Assembly: GCF_013213835.1 (NCBI RefSeq)
Contig: NZ_JABSSU010000005.1
Span: forward strand, 141,294 to 205,293
Direction: 5' to 3'
Origin: Winogradskyella sp.
GTDB taxonomy: Bacteria > Bacteroidota > Bacteroidia > Flavobacteriales > Flavobacteriaceae
Length of the DNA stretch: 64,000 nucleotides
Below the pieces are notes generated by a model. That model was not told the origin of the DNA and ran no database searches. It worked only from the letters and a program-made list of their open reading frames with translations. Positions 17,034 through 25,459 of this stretch are shown here, in pieces. A program made the translations under genes and the position numbers. Within the stretch, counting starts at the first letter, position 1; the number at the start of each line of letters is the position of its first letter.

Positions 17034-18134
17034 TCACTTATCACTTTGAATTTTAAGGAGTGCGTCTACAATGCGTAGGGCAGTGTTTCCGTCCCATAAT
17101 GGAATATCATTCCCTTGTTTCCATGAACCTTCAAAAAGTTTATCCAGATAAGGTTTTAAATGATCTGGATTCGTTCCAACCAACGCGTTAGTACCAAGCG
17201 TTATAGTCTCAGGACGTTCTGTATTATCTCTTAGTGTCATGCAAGGCACACGCATCACAGAGGCTTCTTCAGTTATACCGCCCGAATCTGTAATAACGGC
17301 TTTGGCATTTTCCACCAAATAGTTAAATTCTAAATAACTTAATGGTTCAACCATATGAAGTCTTTCATGCGCAATATTCAAACCTTTTAAAATTTTTGCT
17401 GTTCTAGGATGCACAGGGAACACTAATGGTAATTCTTGAGTATTTGCAATGATTTCATCAATCATTTGTTTGAGTTGCGCTTCTTCATCTACATTGGCCG
17501 GTCTATGAAGCGTCATCACTATATATGCTTTGTCAGAAAGATTTAAATCATCCCAAATCTGAGGCTTTATAAAGTTTTGTCTTTGTTTTAGTAAAGTATC
17601 AATCATAGTATTTCCGACGAAGAAAATCTGTTCTTCTTTAACCCCAGAATTTTTTAAATTTTCATTGGCTAATTCAGACGTTGTAAAAAAATAATTGGTA
17701 ATACTATCAGTTACCAACCTATTAATTTCCTCTGGCATCGTCCAATCATCTGAACGAATTCCGGCTTCTACATGCGCTACTTTGGTATGTAGTTTTTGAG
17801 CGACTAAGGCACAAGCCATAGTCGACGTCACATCCCCTACTACTAAGACTAAATTGGCCGGATTGCTCATCAATTCATTTTCAAAAGCAATCATAATATT
17901 TGCTGTTTGCTCAGCCTGTGTGCCTCCACTACATTCTAAATTCACATGTGGTTCAGGAATATCTAATTGTTCAAAAAAACTTCCGGACATATTCTTATCA
18001 TAATGTTGCCCTGTATGTACCAAGCGATAATCTATTAAGGCACCTTCATCTTTAACACGTTCTATTTCATGAATAATAGGAGCAATTTTCATGAAGTTTG
18101 GTCGAGCTCCAGCTATAATGGTGATATGATACAT
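17034..18134 (-). CDS. wecB: UDP-N-acetylglucosamine 2-epimerase (non-hydrolysing), copy 1
   Basis: This 366-residue cytoplasmic enzyme of GT-B-like fold interconverts UDP-GlcNAc and UDP-ManNAc. Visible motifs are IIAGARPNFMKIAPI at the N-terminus, VVGDVTSTMACALVA, HVEAGIRSDDWTMPEEINR, LTLHRPANVD in the form MTLHRPANVD, HPRTAKIL, and ITDSGGITEEASVMRVPCMTLRDNTERPET. A second gene of the same family is at 29883. No UDP-ManNAc dehydrogenase (wecC) is present in the window, so the product may be used as ManNAc. It heads the wecB-wecA pair. Confidence 0.94.
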   Translation of the reverse strand: MYHITIIAGARPNFMKIAPIIHEIERVKDEGALIDYRLVHTGQHYDKNMSGSFFEQLDIPEPHVNLECSGGTQAEQTANIMIAFENELMSNPANLVLVVGDVTSTMACALVAQKLHTKVAHVEAGIRSDDWTMPEEINRLVTDSITNYFFTTSELANENLKNSGVKEEQIFFVGNTMIDTLLKQRQNFIKPQIWDDLNLSDKAYIVMTLHRPANVDEEAQLKQMIDEIIANTQELPLVFPVHPRTAKILKGLNIAHERLHMVEPLSYLEFNYLVENAKAVITDSGGITEEASVMRVPCMTLRDNTERPETITLGTNALVGTNPDHLKPYLDKLFEGSWKQGNDIPLWDGNTALRIVDALLKIQSDK

Positions 18135-18624
18135 GAATTAAATTTTACTTGTGCACAAAGATGCATTTTTTCTTTGGAATACTAAAAACATGGTGACTTA
18201 GAATTAAAAGTGTATGTAACACATCTTAAAATCACTTAAACAGTTTTATCGAAAAATTTAAATTGCAGTAAAATAGAAAAATTGTATCAAAACATTAACT
18301 TAAAACCTTGTTCTCGATACAAAATTCTTATAGAATTTTACTCGAACTGACGATTATGGACTACAACACATTGAAATTTATAGTAAGTTAAATCTATTAA
18401 ACGACTTTTGATAATGAGATTATCGCAGTTTCCATGAAAACCTCGCCGTAATAGTAGCTTGTTATTCAGAGTTATTTTATAAATTAAGGCACATCTCTTA
18501 AAGTAGAAGCGCAAATTTTTCATGACTTTTCCCTCTAAAGTAGATAAATAAAGACATTTACCACTACATGGTAAGAGACTCCTACCTCATTTTGTAAAAC
18601 TCAGCACAAGGCAAGGAAGTATGG
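18135..18624 (-). other. 490-base noncoding gap between two polysaccharide gene blocks
   Basis: This gap holds copy 2 of the palindromic repeat (18308-18352) and a six-base stem TTACCA-CTACA-TGGTAA at 18558-18574, which may end the upstream operon weakly. A 61-codon minus-strand frame (18338-18523) overlaps the repeat and has no recognisable product. I see no convincing gene here. Confidence 0.5.
18308..18352 (-). repeat. Dispersed palindromic repeat, copy 2
   Basis: Read on the minus strand it is CGTCAGTTCGAGT, then stem AAAATTCT, short loop, stem AGAATTTT, then GTATCGAGAACA. Flanks match copy 1 at 12411-12454 almost base for base, while the stem differs but stays self-complementary. Confidence 0.7.
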
Positions 18625-19323
18625 TTAATAACGATTCAATATTAGGTTAGTGAAAAATCGAACTAAATGTATTTGACGTTTAATGCGAGAAGGTTGTTTT
18701 AACAAGCGGTATGCCCATTCTAAGTTGTGTTTCACCCACCATACCGGTGCACGCTTCACATTCCCCGTATACACATCAAAACTCCCACCTAAACCTTGAT
18801 AAACCGCTTGGTGATGTTTCTGGATCTTTTCCATCAACAGTTCCTGTTTTGGGGAACCCATGGCCACAAATATGACATCTGGTTGATGCTCTTTTATATC
18901 TTGAATTAAAGCATCTTCTTCAGCTTCAGTTTTTACGTAACCATTTCTGTAGTTACAAATATTAATCCCTTTAAACTCTGTCTTTAAATGCTCTACAGTT
19001 TCTTCTATAACTTCCTGCTTTCCTCCAATTAAATAAAAAGATTTTGTCTTGTAATAATTAGCGACAACATCTAACCACAATTCACAACCTGGAATTTTAA
19101 CAACATCTTTAACGCCCTTCTTTTTAAGTGCCCAAACTGCTCCAATACCATCTGGATAACCTAAATTTCTATTTATTAGCGCTCGACTCTCTTCTGTGGC
19201 GTGTAAAATCTTTTCAGCATTAACTGCCACCATAATCTTATGATTATCAAACGCATATTGCATAAGGTCTTTTCTAGAACTTGGCGCAAAAGTGATCACG
19301 CCGTTTAATGATTTAGATTCCAT
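18625..19323 (-). CDS. WecG/TagA/CpsF-family glycosyltransferase
   Basis: This is a 232-residue cytoplasmic or membrane-associated transferase of GT26 type. The family adds ManNAc or ManNAcA to the lipid-linked first sugar. Conserved features are INRNLGYPDGIGAVWALKKKG with its catalytic-region Asp, FYLIGGKQEVIEETVEHL, DVIFVAMGSPKQELLMEKI, and QGLGGSFDVYTGNVKRAPVWW followed by LEWAYRLLKQPSRIKR. It is the last gene of the long assembly operon, three bases after its neighbour. With WecA and WecB in the locus it is the natural second-sugar transferase acting on lipid-linked GlcNAc; that assignment is inferred from family and context. Confidence 0.92.
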   Translation of the reverse strand: MESKSLNGVITFAPSSRKDLMQYAFDNHKIMVAVNAEKILHATEESRALINRNLGYPDGIGAVWALKKKGVKDVVKIPGCELWLDVVANYYKTKSFYLIGGKQEVIEETVEHLKTEFKGINICNYRNGYVKTEAEEDALIQDIKEHQPDVIFVAMGSPKQELLMEKIQKHHQAVYQGLGGSFDVYTGNVKRAPVWWVKHNLEWAYRLLKQPSRIKRQIHLVRFFTNLILNRY

Positions 19324-19326
19324 CTG

Positions 19327-20532
19327 TTAAGCTTTAGTATGTAACAAATAATGAGCCATTGCATTAAACATAAAAGCATTACTCCATCTCATATATGATA
19401 TTTTTGAACTCATACCTTTTCTATACTGATAGTAAAAATAGCCTTTTTTGTCTTGCATATGTACTATCGTCCAATCTAAAACATTTGATAACAGTTCTTT
19501 GTTTTCTTGAAACAATTTCAACTTAGAAAAAGTAACAATGACTTGCGCAGGACAATGAATATCTATTGGATACGTTTTATCATGGTAATATTTAGGAACT
19601 CGATGGTCTTCAAAAAATGCATCAACATAAAATTGTAATCCTTCATCAATGTATTTTTGAAAACTAGCATCTCCTGTATTTTGTTGATAAGTTGCAATAG
19701 CATCTAAATTAAATCCTGTATGAAAACTATCTTTCCAAGATTGTACTGGCAACAACCCATAAATCCAAGAGCCATCTTTTTCTTGCAAATCACAAGCTGC
19801 AAGCACAGCTTTTCTGGCCATATCTGCGTGTTCTTGAATTTTCTTGTATTTGTAGGCATAGCTTAAAATCTTAGCTCCCAATAACGACGCATTAATGACG
19901 GTATTATTGCCATCTTTTACACTGTATGAAAAAATATGGCCTTCTCCATGTTGTGTTCTTGACAAATCCTTTAGAACAAAATCAGCTGCAGAAAGCGTTT
20001 CTTCAAGAACAGACTCATCTTTTGTGATTTTATAACTTTCAATTAAAGCTTCAACGCAAAAACAAGTAGCAACGACAGTAGGTGTATGTTTTTTAAACAA
20101 AAATAATCGCCTTGCTTGCCAATCAAAATTATAACCCCAAGCTGAACCAGAGTAACCTTCACTTCTTAAACTCAATAAAAGTTTTGTGATTTCTTTTATC
20201 TTTTGAAGCAACTCTTCTTTCGTTCCATAATCATCACATCCTTTTTCAGCTAATTGATATAATCTACAATAGCCTAAAAGGAATAACGCAACACCTTTAG
20301 CATTGTATTCTTTTGGGACTAAAAAAAGTTTTCTGAAATTAATTGGACTACGTTTAAAACCTTGAATCCAAGCCAATCTTGCTAAATCCCAATGTTTGAA
20401 TGGTAATGCTTGAAAGACTTTAGAATTTAATCCATCATAAGGATCCCATCCTTTGTATTCTTCAGACTCACAATAGTTTTTGAGTTTTAAGAAACTCTCA
20501 GAAACCTTAAACTTCAACTTGTTCTCCTCCAC
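19327..20532 (-). CDS. Putative alpha/alpha-barrel protein of the polysaccharide operon
   Basis: This is a 401-residue protein without a signal peptide. It has repeated helical pairs with aromatic-rich turns (GYSGSAWGYNFDWQARRLFLFKKHTPTVVATC, DGSWIYGLLPVQSWKDSFHTGFNLDAI, KKGYFYYQYRKGMSSKISYMRWSNAFMFNAM). This pattern resembles six-hairpin toroids found in glycosidases, lyases and uronyl epimerases. Relatives in databases are sometimes labelled delta-aminolevulinic acid dehydratase, which does not fit what I see. Its start overlaps the bi-domain oxidoreductase gene by 26 bases, so the two are translationally coupled and may work on the same sugar. A sugar-modifying or sugar-binding role is inference. 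Confidence 0.6.
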   Translation of the reverse strand: MEENKLKFKVSESFLKLKNYCESEEYKGWDPYDGLNSKVFQALPFKHWDLARLAWIQGFKRSPINFRKLFLVPKEYNAKGVALFLLGYCRLYQLAEKGCDDYGTKEELLQKIKEITKLLLSLRSEGYSGSAWGYNFDWQARRLFLFKKHTPTVVATCFCVEALIESYKITKDESVLEETLSAADFVLKDLSRTQHGEGHIFSYSVKDGNNTVINASLLGAKILSYAYKYKKIQEHADMARKAVLAACDLQEKDGSWIYGLLPVQSWKDSFHTGFNLDAIATYQQNTGDASFQKYIDEGLQFYVDAFFEDHRVPKYYHDKTYPIDIHCPAQVIVTFSKLKLFQENKELLSNVLDWTIVHMQDKKGYFYYQYRKGMSSKISYMRWSNAFMFNAMAHYLLHTKA

Positions 20533-22645
20533 GTCTAATTGATTCTAAAACTTTGAATGATGCTTTAGTTACTGCTACAATTTCTTCAAAAGGAATTGGT
20601 GCTTCTCCATTAGATAATAATCCATTCACAAAAGCATTAACCATTTCCTTTTGCCCTTTATTTTGATTTAAAAGCTTATCTTTTTTAGGCTTTCCTTTTC
20701 CATAAATCTTTAGTTCTTTAAAATCATTCAGTGTTGCAGACATTCCTGCTGAAAACACTTCAACATATTCTTTTGTCATTGATTTGGAACCATTAGCATA
20801 GTAACCAACAACTCCAGAAGATCCGTTTTCAAACTGAATCAAAATATTTAGAGTATCGTTTAACTGGTTAGCATCTGGTAAGGCTGCTGCTGAAATTTTG
20901 ATTGGTAAACTTCCGTTAAGGTACGTTAGGTAATCTATAAAATGACAAACTTCACCTAGTATTCTTCCGCCGCCAATTTCTGGATCTTGAATCCAAGTTT
21001 CTTTAGGAATTGCACCAGCATTAATTCTATAAATCATCGTCATTGGATGATTACCAACTGCTTTTTTGAGCTTTGCTGTAATTGGCGAAAAGCGTCTATT
21101 AAACCCAACCATTACGGCTTTATTTGATTTTGATTGCGCTTCTATAATTTGCTCTAATTCTGACTCTAATAAACATATTGGTTTTTCGACAAATACATTT
21201 TTATTAGCCTGTAAGCTCTTAAGTACGAAAGGCCCATGCGAATCGTGACGCGTGGCAACAAATACAGTATTTGTTTTATCGTCTAATACATCTTCTTCAT
21301 TTGTAGCACAAAACTGAAACTTGAATTTTTCAGCAACACGTTTAGAAGTGGTTCCTGTATTGGTTAACACACCTACGCGACCAATCTCTGAAGACTCAGG
21401 GATATTTGGCAATAAATTGCCTTGTGCATAACTACCTGCGCCAATAAATGAAATATTTACTTTACCAAGTTTATCATTATCTGATGTGCTAATCTTTTCT
21501 TTAGAGATAGCTCGTTGAGTATTATATTTTAAGGCAATACCTGTAAAGGGTTCTGTTCTTGACACCACTAAATCGAAAGCTGCTTTGGCGTTATCAAATT
21601 CAAATTGGTGAGTGGTTAAATAACCAATATCGATCCGGTTAGTAGCAATTAAATTTTGAAAAGCTTCCATGTTGCGCTTCTCAGTCCAACGTACATAAGG
21701 CAATGGGTAATCGATGCCTTTTTCTTCATAATTTAAATCGTATCGTCCAGGGCCATACGAGCATGCCATTTTAAGTTCTAGCTCTTTACGATACCAAAAT
21801 GGATCGCGATCGAAACCTGTTGGTACAGCACCAAGAACCACAACTTTACCTTTTTTGCGCGCTATAGCACCAGCAAAGTTTATAGGGTCTAAACTAGAGG
21901 TAGCTGCAGCAATAATAACAGCATCTGCACCATAACCATTTGTGGCGTTTAGAATTTGCTCTTCGGCACCTGCAGCATTTCGGGTTAATCCTAAATCTAC
22001 AACATTGTTTTTTACAGCCTGGTTTACAGCTTCTTGAGAAACATCTACACCAATAACAGTAACACCAGAAGCTTTTAAAATAAGCGCTGCTAACTGACCT
22101 AGAAGTCCGAGACCAATAATGACACAGGATTCGCCTAAGCGTAAATCGGCTTGGCGAACTCCTTGCATTGAAATCGCTCCTAATGTGTTGTATGCTGCAT
22201 CTCTAAGATTTATATTGTTATCTAACTTTACACACAAATTAACAGGCACAGAAACAATCTCTGCATGATTGGCATAACCAGCTCCAGCACAAGCAACCTT
22301 ATCACCAACTTCAAATTCTGTCACTCCTTCTCCAACTTCAATAACTTCTCCAGCACAGCTATAACCTAAAGGTGAATAGGCATCTAGTTTTTTCATAACT
22401 GCTCTGTAGGTTTGCACAGGCCCTTGCTTTCTTAATGTATCTACGACTTGCTTTACCTGTTGTGGACGTTCTTTTGCTTTGCCTATTAAGCTTTTTCTGG
22501 CGGCTACTACAGTAGAACCTTCTGTACCTGCACTAATTATAGAGTAATGATTTTTAACGATAACCATTCCTTTTCCAAGTTGTGGGTATGGCACCTCTTG
22601 AATTACCATATCACCTGAGCCTAATTTTTGTGTAAGTTGTTGCAT
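20507..22645 (-). CDS. Bi-domain oxidoreductase (alcohol dehydrogenase fused to Gfo/Idh/MocA)
   Basis: This 712-residue cytoplasmic fusion joins two dehydrogenase modules. Residues ~1-360 are a medium-chain dehydrogenase: SAGTEGSTVVAARKSLIGKAKERP, YSPLGYSCAGEVIEVGEGVTEFEVGDKVACAGAGYANHAE, and the Rossmann loop IGLGLLGQLAALILKASG. Residues ~390-712 are Gfo/Idh/MocA-like: FIGAGSYAQGNLLPNIP for NAD(P) binding, VFVEKPICLLESEL with the EKP motif, and MVGFNRRFSPI. Such fusions recur in Bacteroidetes polysaccharide loci, where a coupled oxidation-reduction of a nucleotide sugar or glycan residue is suspected. The substrate is unknown. It is flanked by, and overlaps, operon genes on both sides. Confidence 0.88.
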   Translation of the reverse strand: MQQLTQKLGSGDMVIQEVPYPQLGKGMVIVKNHYSIISAGTEGSTVVAARKSLIGKAKERPQQVKQVVDTLRKQGPVQTYRAVMKKLDAYSPLGYSCAGEVIEVGEGVTEFEVGDKVACAGAGYANHAEIVSVPVNLCVKLDNNINLRDAAYNTLGAISMQGVRQADLRLGESCVIIGLGLLGQLAALILKASGVTVIGVDVSQEAVNQAVKNNVVDLGLTRNAAGAEEQILNATNGYGADAVIIAAATSSLDPINFAGAIARKKGKVVVLGAVPTGFDRDPFWYRKELELKMACSYGPGRYDLNYEEKGIDYPLPYVRWTEKRNMEAFQNLIATNRIDIGYLTTHQFEFDNAKAAFDLVVSRTEPFTGIALKYNTQRAISKEKISTSDNDKLGKVNISFIGAGSYAQGNLLPNIPESSEIGRVGVLTNTGTTSKRVAEKFKFQFCATNEEDVLDDKTNTVFVATRHDSHGPFVLKSLQANKNVFVEKPICLLESELEQIIEAQSKSNKAVMVGFNRRFSPITAKLKKAVGNHPMTMIYRINAGAIPKETWIQDPEIGGGRILGEVCHFIDYLTYLNGSLPIKISAAALPDANQLNDTLNILIQFENGSSGVVGYYANGSKSMTKEYVEVFSAGMSATLNDFKELKIYGKGKPKKDKLLNQNKGQKEMVNAFVNGLLSNGEAPIPFEEIVAVTKASFKVLESIRRGGEQVEV

Positions 22646-23788
22646 CTATTTAATTTTTTGGGCATATCTCTCTAGTAAGTTTTTTCTTAAAAACTTATCT
22701 CTTATTAATTTTATATTCTCAATTTTATCTGCAATTTCATTATCTGAAATTGAGTTAAAAAAATCTCTCAATTTTATTTTGTCGTTTTGTACAACCCAAC
22801 CTATATCATAGGTTTTTACAAAATTAGAAACATCGCTATCTCCAATAGACAATATAGGTGTAAAAGAACCAATAGCATCAAACACTTTATTGGGAAGCGC
22901 ACCAACTTTCATTATTATTACAGATATCTTAGCATTTTTATATAAACACGGTACTTCTTTTGGGTTGATCATACCCAAAAGAGAAATATTAGGATTTTCT
23001 TTAGATTGATTAAGAACATCCTTATATCGTTCACCAGAACCGTTATCACCAAAAACAGTAAATTTAATGTTGCTCCCTGAAATTGCATCTATTACCTTAG
23101 AAATATCAAATTGATGTGTTAATGTACCTCCATAAATAATATTTAAACCCTTGTTATTTAATTTATCATCTATTTTAAAGTCATAGAATCTAGAATCTAT
23201 ACCTAAAGGAATAAAATTAGATTGAACATTTTTGTTATATCTAAATAACCATTTTTTAAAAGAAGGAGCTACATGAAAATAGGTGTCGTATTTAGCAACC
23301 GATTTTTTTTGAAAAAATTCACAATAATAATCAAAAGCCTTTTTTATAATTCCCCCAGAAGTTAAACTATCTGGCCAAATATCTCTAATATCTAATACTA
23401 AACCAACACTATATTTTTTCTTTAATTTAGACATATAATAGATTAGTTCTGATGGTCTAGAAGGCAATATTATTGTATCATTTTTCCCGAGTGAATATGA
23501 ACTTAATAAGTTATATACTTTTCTTGAGAATTTATAATTCCACAAAACTCTTTTAAATGATAAGTTAGCATCATACTTACCATTATTTAAAAAGATTAAA
23601 TTGTACGGTAAGCTTTGTTTCACTCTATCTATATCTTGATTTGATATAAACGTTTTATTAGCATGATCAAAATTAGTAGTTATATATGTTACCTCCTTAT
23701 TTTGTTCACAGAGTAACAATGCTAAATCTGGATGTCTCTTACCTCTATTGGTTAAAGTAGACTCTGTTGGTGAAACTATATAAATCAT
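22646..23788 (-). CDS. Glycosyltransferase, GT4-like, first of three
   Basis: This 380-residue protein appears to be a GT-B transferase. An N-terminal acceptor half contains GKRHPDLALLLCEQNKEVTYITTNFDH and SVGLVLDIRDIWPDSL. The C-terminal donor half has LNIIYGGTLTHQFDISKVIDAI, FTVFGDNGSGERYKDVL, ISLLGMINPKEVPCLYKNAKISVI, and VGALPNKVFDAIGSF. The last motif sits where the EX7E donor-binding motif normally gives PNKxFEYLA; here the acidic residue is Asp. It overlaps the upstream glycosyltransferase by four bases (ATGA) and ends directly before the bi-domain gene. Donor and acceptor sugars cannot be deduced. Confidence 0.8.
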   Translation of the reverse strand: MIYIVSPTESTLTNRGKRHPDLALLLCEQNKEVTYITTNFDHANKTFISNQDIDRVKQSLPYNLIFLNNGKYDANLSFKRVLWNYKFSRKVYNLLSSYSLGKNDTIILPSRPSELIYYMSKLKKKYSVGLVLDIRDIWPDSLTSGGIIKKAFDYYCEFFQKKSVAKYDTYFHVAPSFKKWLFRYNKNVQSNFIPLGIDSRFYDFKIDDKLNNKGLNIIYGGTLTHQFDISKVIDAISGSNIKFTVFGDNGSGERYKDVLNQSKENPNISLLGMINPKEVPCLYKNAKISVIIMKVGALPNKVFDAIGSFTPILSIGDSDVSNFVKTYDIGWVVQNDKIKLRDFFNSISDNEIADKIENIKLIRDKFLRKNLLERYAQKIK

Positions 23789-24897
23789 AAGTCTCTCGTT
23801 GTTATTTCAGCAATTTTTTTATTGATTGCTAATATGTCAAACTTTTGTTTTGCTTTTTCTCTATTTGAACTACAATTTTGCAAATAAGTGTTTTTATTTT
23901 CACAAAACTTAGTAATAGCACTTTCTAATTCTCTATTGTTTTTAGGTTTAATAATTATAGAATTAAACCCATCTTTTACAATTTCTGGAATTGCACCAAC
24001 ATTAGTTGCAATTACAAAACAACCTGCTGCAGTTGCCTCAATCACAGAATTAGGACACCCTTCTTTATACGAAGGCAAAACAAATAAATGAGAATCAGCT
24101 AAAGCTTGGTATTTTTTTGTACCGTCAACAAAACCATGAAAATTGATAATTTGTTTAACGTTTGGATTTTCATTCAAGAACACACTCACTTCTCTTTCCA
24201 TATTTTGATCAACAAAATGCCCAAAAACATTAAGTACAAGGTTGTGAATCCCTTTATTAATCAATTCTTTCATAACATTAAGTAATACAAAAAAACCTTT
24301 CTCCTTGCTAACCCTAGATATATAAACCATTTTAATTTTACTTTCTGTTTTTGTGTTTCTAGGTAAAATTTCTCTGTCATCGTAAGTAGTATACATAACT
24401 TCTATAGGCTTTTCTGGGAAATATTTTTGAAGCTCATCCTTAAAAGAATTTGCTAAGACAATAAAATTTCCTGAATGCTTAAAAATTTTCAAAAAATACA
24501 TTCTGTATATCCACTTGGAACTCAAGAAATTTTCTCGCCAACCTCTAATAAAGGTAATCACCTTAATATTAAGCTTTTTTGCGATTAGTAAATATATGCC
24601 ATCTCTTATTATAGGAATTGGAATTAAAGATGGATTAACAATAACTTTATCTGGCTTTTCTTTTTTTAAAAACCCATAAAATCTAACTATTTGTTTAAAA
24701 CTATCTAGTATGTAACCAAAGTATCTTTTTTTTCTTACGTTATAAACTTTATGAGGTGAACCAACTTCATGAAATTTAAGATTTATCTGAGGATAATTCC
24801 AATTTGAAGAAAGCACTCTATAAAAATTTGCCACACCACCTCTAGACTCTAAGTCTTTACAACAAATTACAATTTTGATTTTATTATTATGATTCAT
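23785..24897 (-). CDS. Glycosyltransferase family 4, second of three
   Basis: This is a 370-residue GT-B fold retaining glycosyltransferase. The N-terminal half begins KIKIVICCKDLESRGGVANFYRVL. The donor half shows MVYISRVSKEKGFFVLLNVMKEL, INFHGFVDGTKKYQALADSHLFVLPSYKEGCPNSVIEATAAGCFVIATNVGAIPEIV, containing the EX7E motif (E-GCPNSVI-E), and ends in a helical tail. It extends the lipid-linked repeat unit on the cytoplasmic face. Overlaps of 11 and 4 bases with its neighbours show tight translational coupling. The sugar it transfers is not predictable from sequence. Confidence 0.9.
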   Translation of the reverse strand: MNHNNKIKIVICCKDLESRGGVANFYRVLSSNWNYPQINLKFHEVGSPHKVYNVRKKRYFGYILDSFKQIVRFYGFLKKEKPDKVIVNPSLIPIPIIRDGIYLLIAKKLNIKVITFIRGWRENFLSSKWIYRMYFLKIFKHSGNFIVLANSFKDELQKYFPEKPIEVMYTTYDDREILPRNTKTESKIKMVYISRVSKEKGFFVLLNVMKELINKGIHNLVLNVFGHFVDQNMEREVSVFLNENPNVKQIINFHGFVDGTKKYQALADSHLFVLPSYKEGCPNSVIEATAAGCFVIATNVGAIPEIVKDGFNSIIIKPKNNRELESAITKFCENKNTYLQNCSSNREKAKQKFDILAINKKIAEITTRDL

Positions 24898-25459
24898 AAA
24901 GTTTTAAAGTAGTTTTTTCTTCATTAGGATATAGATTTTTCTCATGCTCTTTTACAGTTTCAAAATCGAACCTTCTCTTTAATAACTTTGCTGGCACTCC
25001 ACCTATAACAGAATAAGGAGGAAAAGATTTTGTAACCACAGCACCTGCTGCAACTATTGATCCTTTTTTTATAGTAACTCCTTTCAGAATGGTACTATTA
25101 GCTCCAACCCACACATCACTCTCAATTGTAACATCTTCGTCATCACTATCTCTTTTATCTTTCACAAAAAACATCCACTCACCTACCACCTCAGTATTAT
25201 GATTACCCCCTCTAATGAGAACATTAGGACCAAACATTACATTATCATTAATTCTAATTACAGAATGTCTTGCGCTAAACTTAGCTCCTTTGCCTATATA
25301 GATATTACTACCTAGCTCAATAGAATTAAATGAAAATGTATCAAATACACTAAACTTAACATTACTCCCACATGTTTTAAACAAATGTTTCATAGAATAT
25401 CGTAAAAGTCTATTAAACACATTTTTTAGAAAAATGTATAACCTAGCTGGATACTTCAT
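24887..25459 (-). CDS. Hexapeptide-repeat acyltransferase, first of two
   Basis: This 190-residue left-handed beta-helix protein is probably an O- or N-acetyltransferase using acetyl-CoA. Hexapeptide rungs are visible in IELGSNIYIGKGAKFSARHSV, then INDNVMFGPNVLIRGGNHNT, where the His of GGNHNT is the likely catalytic base. Later rungs are VTIESDVWVGANSTILKGVTIKKGSIVAAGAVVTKSFPPYSVIGGVPAKLLKRR. A basic N-terminal helix (ARLYIFLKNVFNRLLRYSMKHL) may lie on the membrane. It overlaps the Wzy-like gene by 17 bases and the GT4 gene by 11. It likely decorates a repeat-unit sugar. Confidence 0.88.
   Translation of the reverse strand: MKYPARLYIFLKNVFNRLLRYSMKHLFKTCGSNVKFSVFDTFSFNSIELGSNIYIGKGAKFSARHSVIRINDNVMFGPNVLIRGGNHNTEVVGEWMFFVKDKRDSDDEDVTIESDVWVGANSTILKGVTIKKGSIVAAGAVVTKSFPPYSVIGGVPAKLLKRRFDFETVKEHEKNLYPNEEKTTLKLYES

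Noticed and set aside
18338..18523. 61-codon minus-strand frame in the polysaccharide intergenic gap
   Set aside because: It overlaps the palindromic repeat, lacks any recognisable domain or signal, and its composition resembles chance translation of noncoding repeat sequence.
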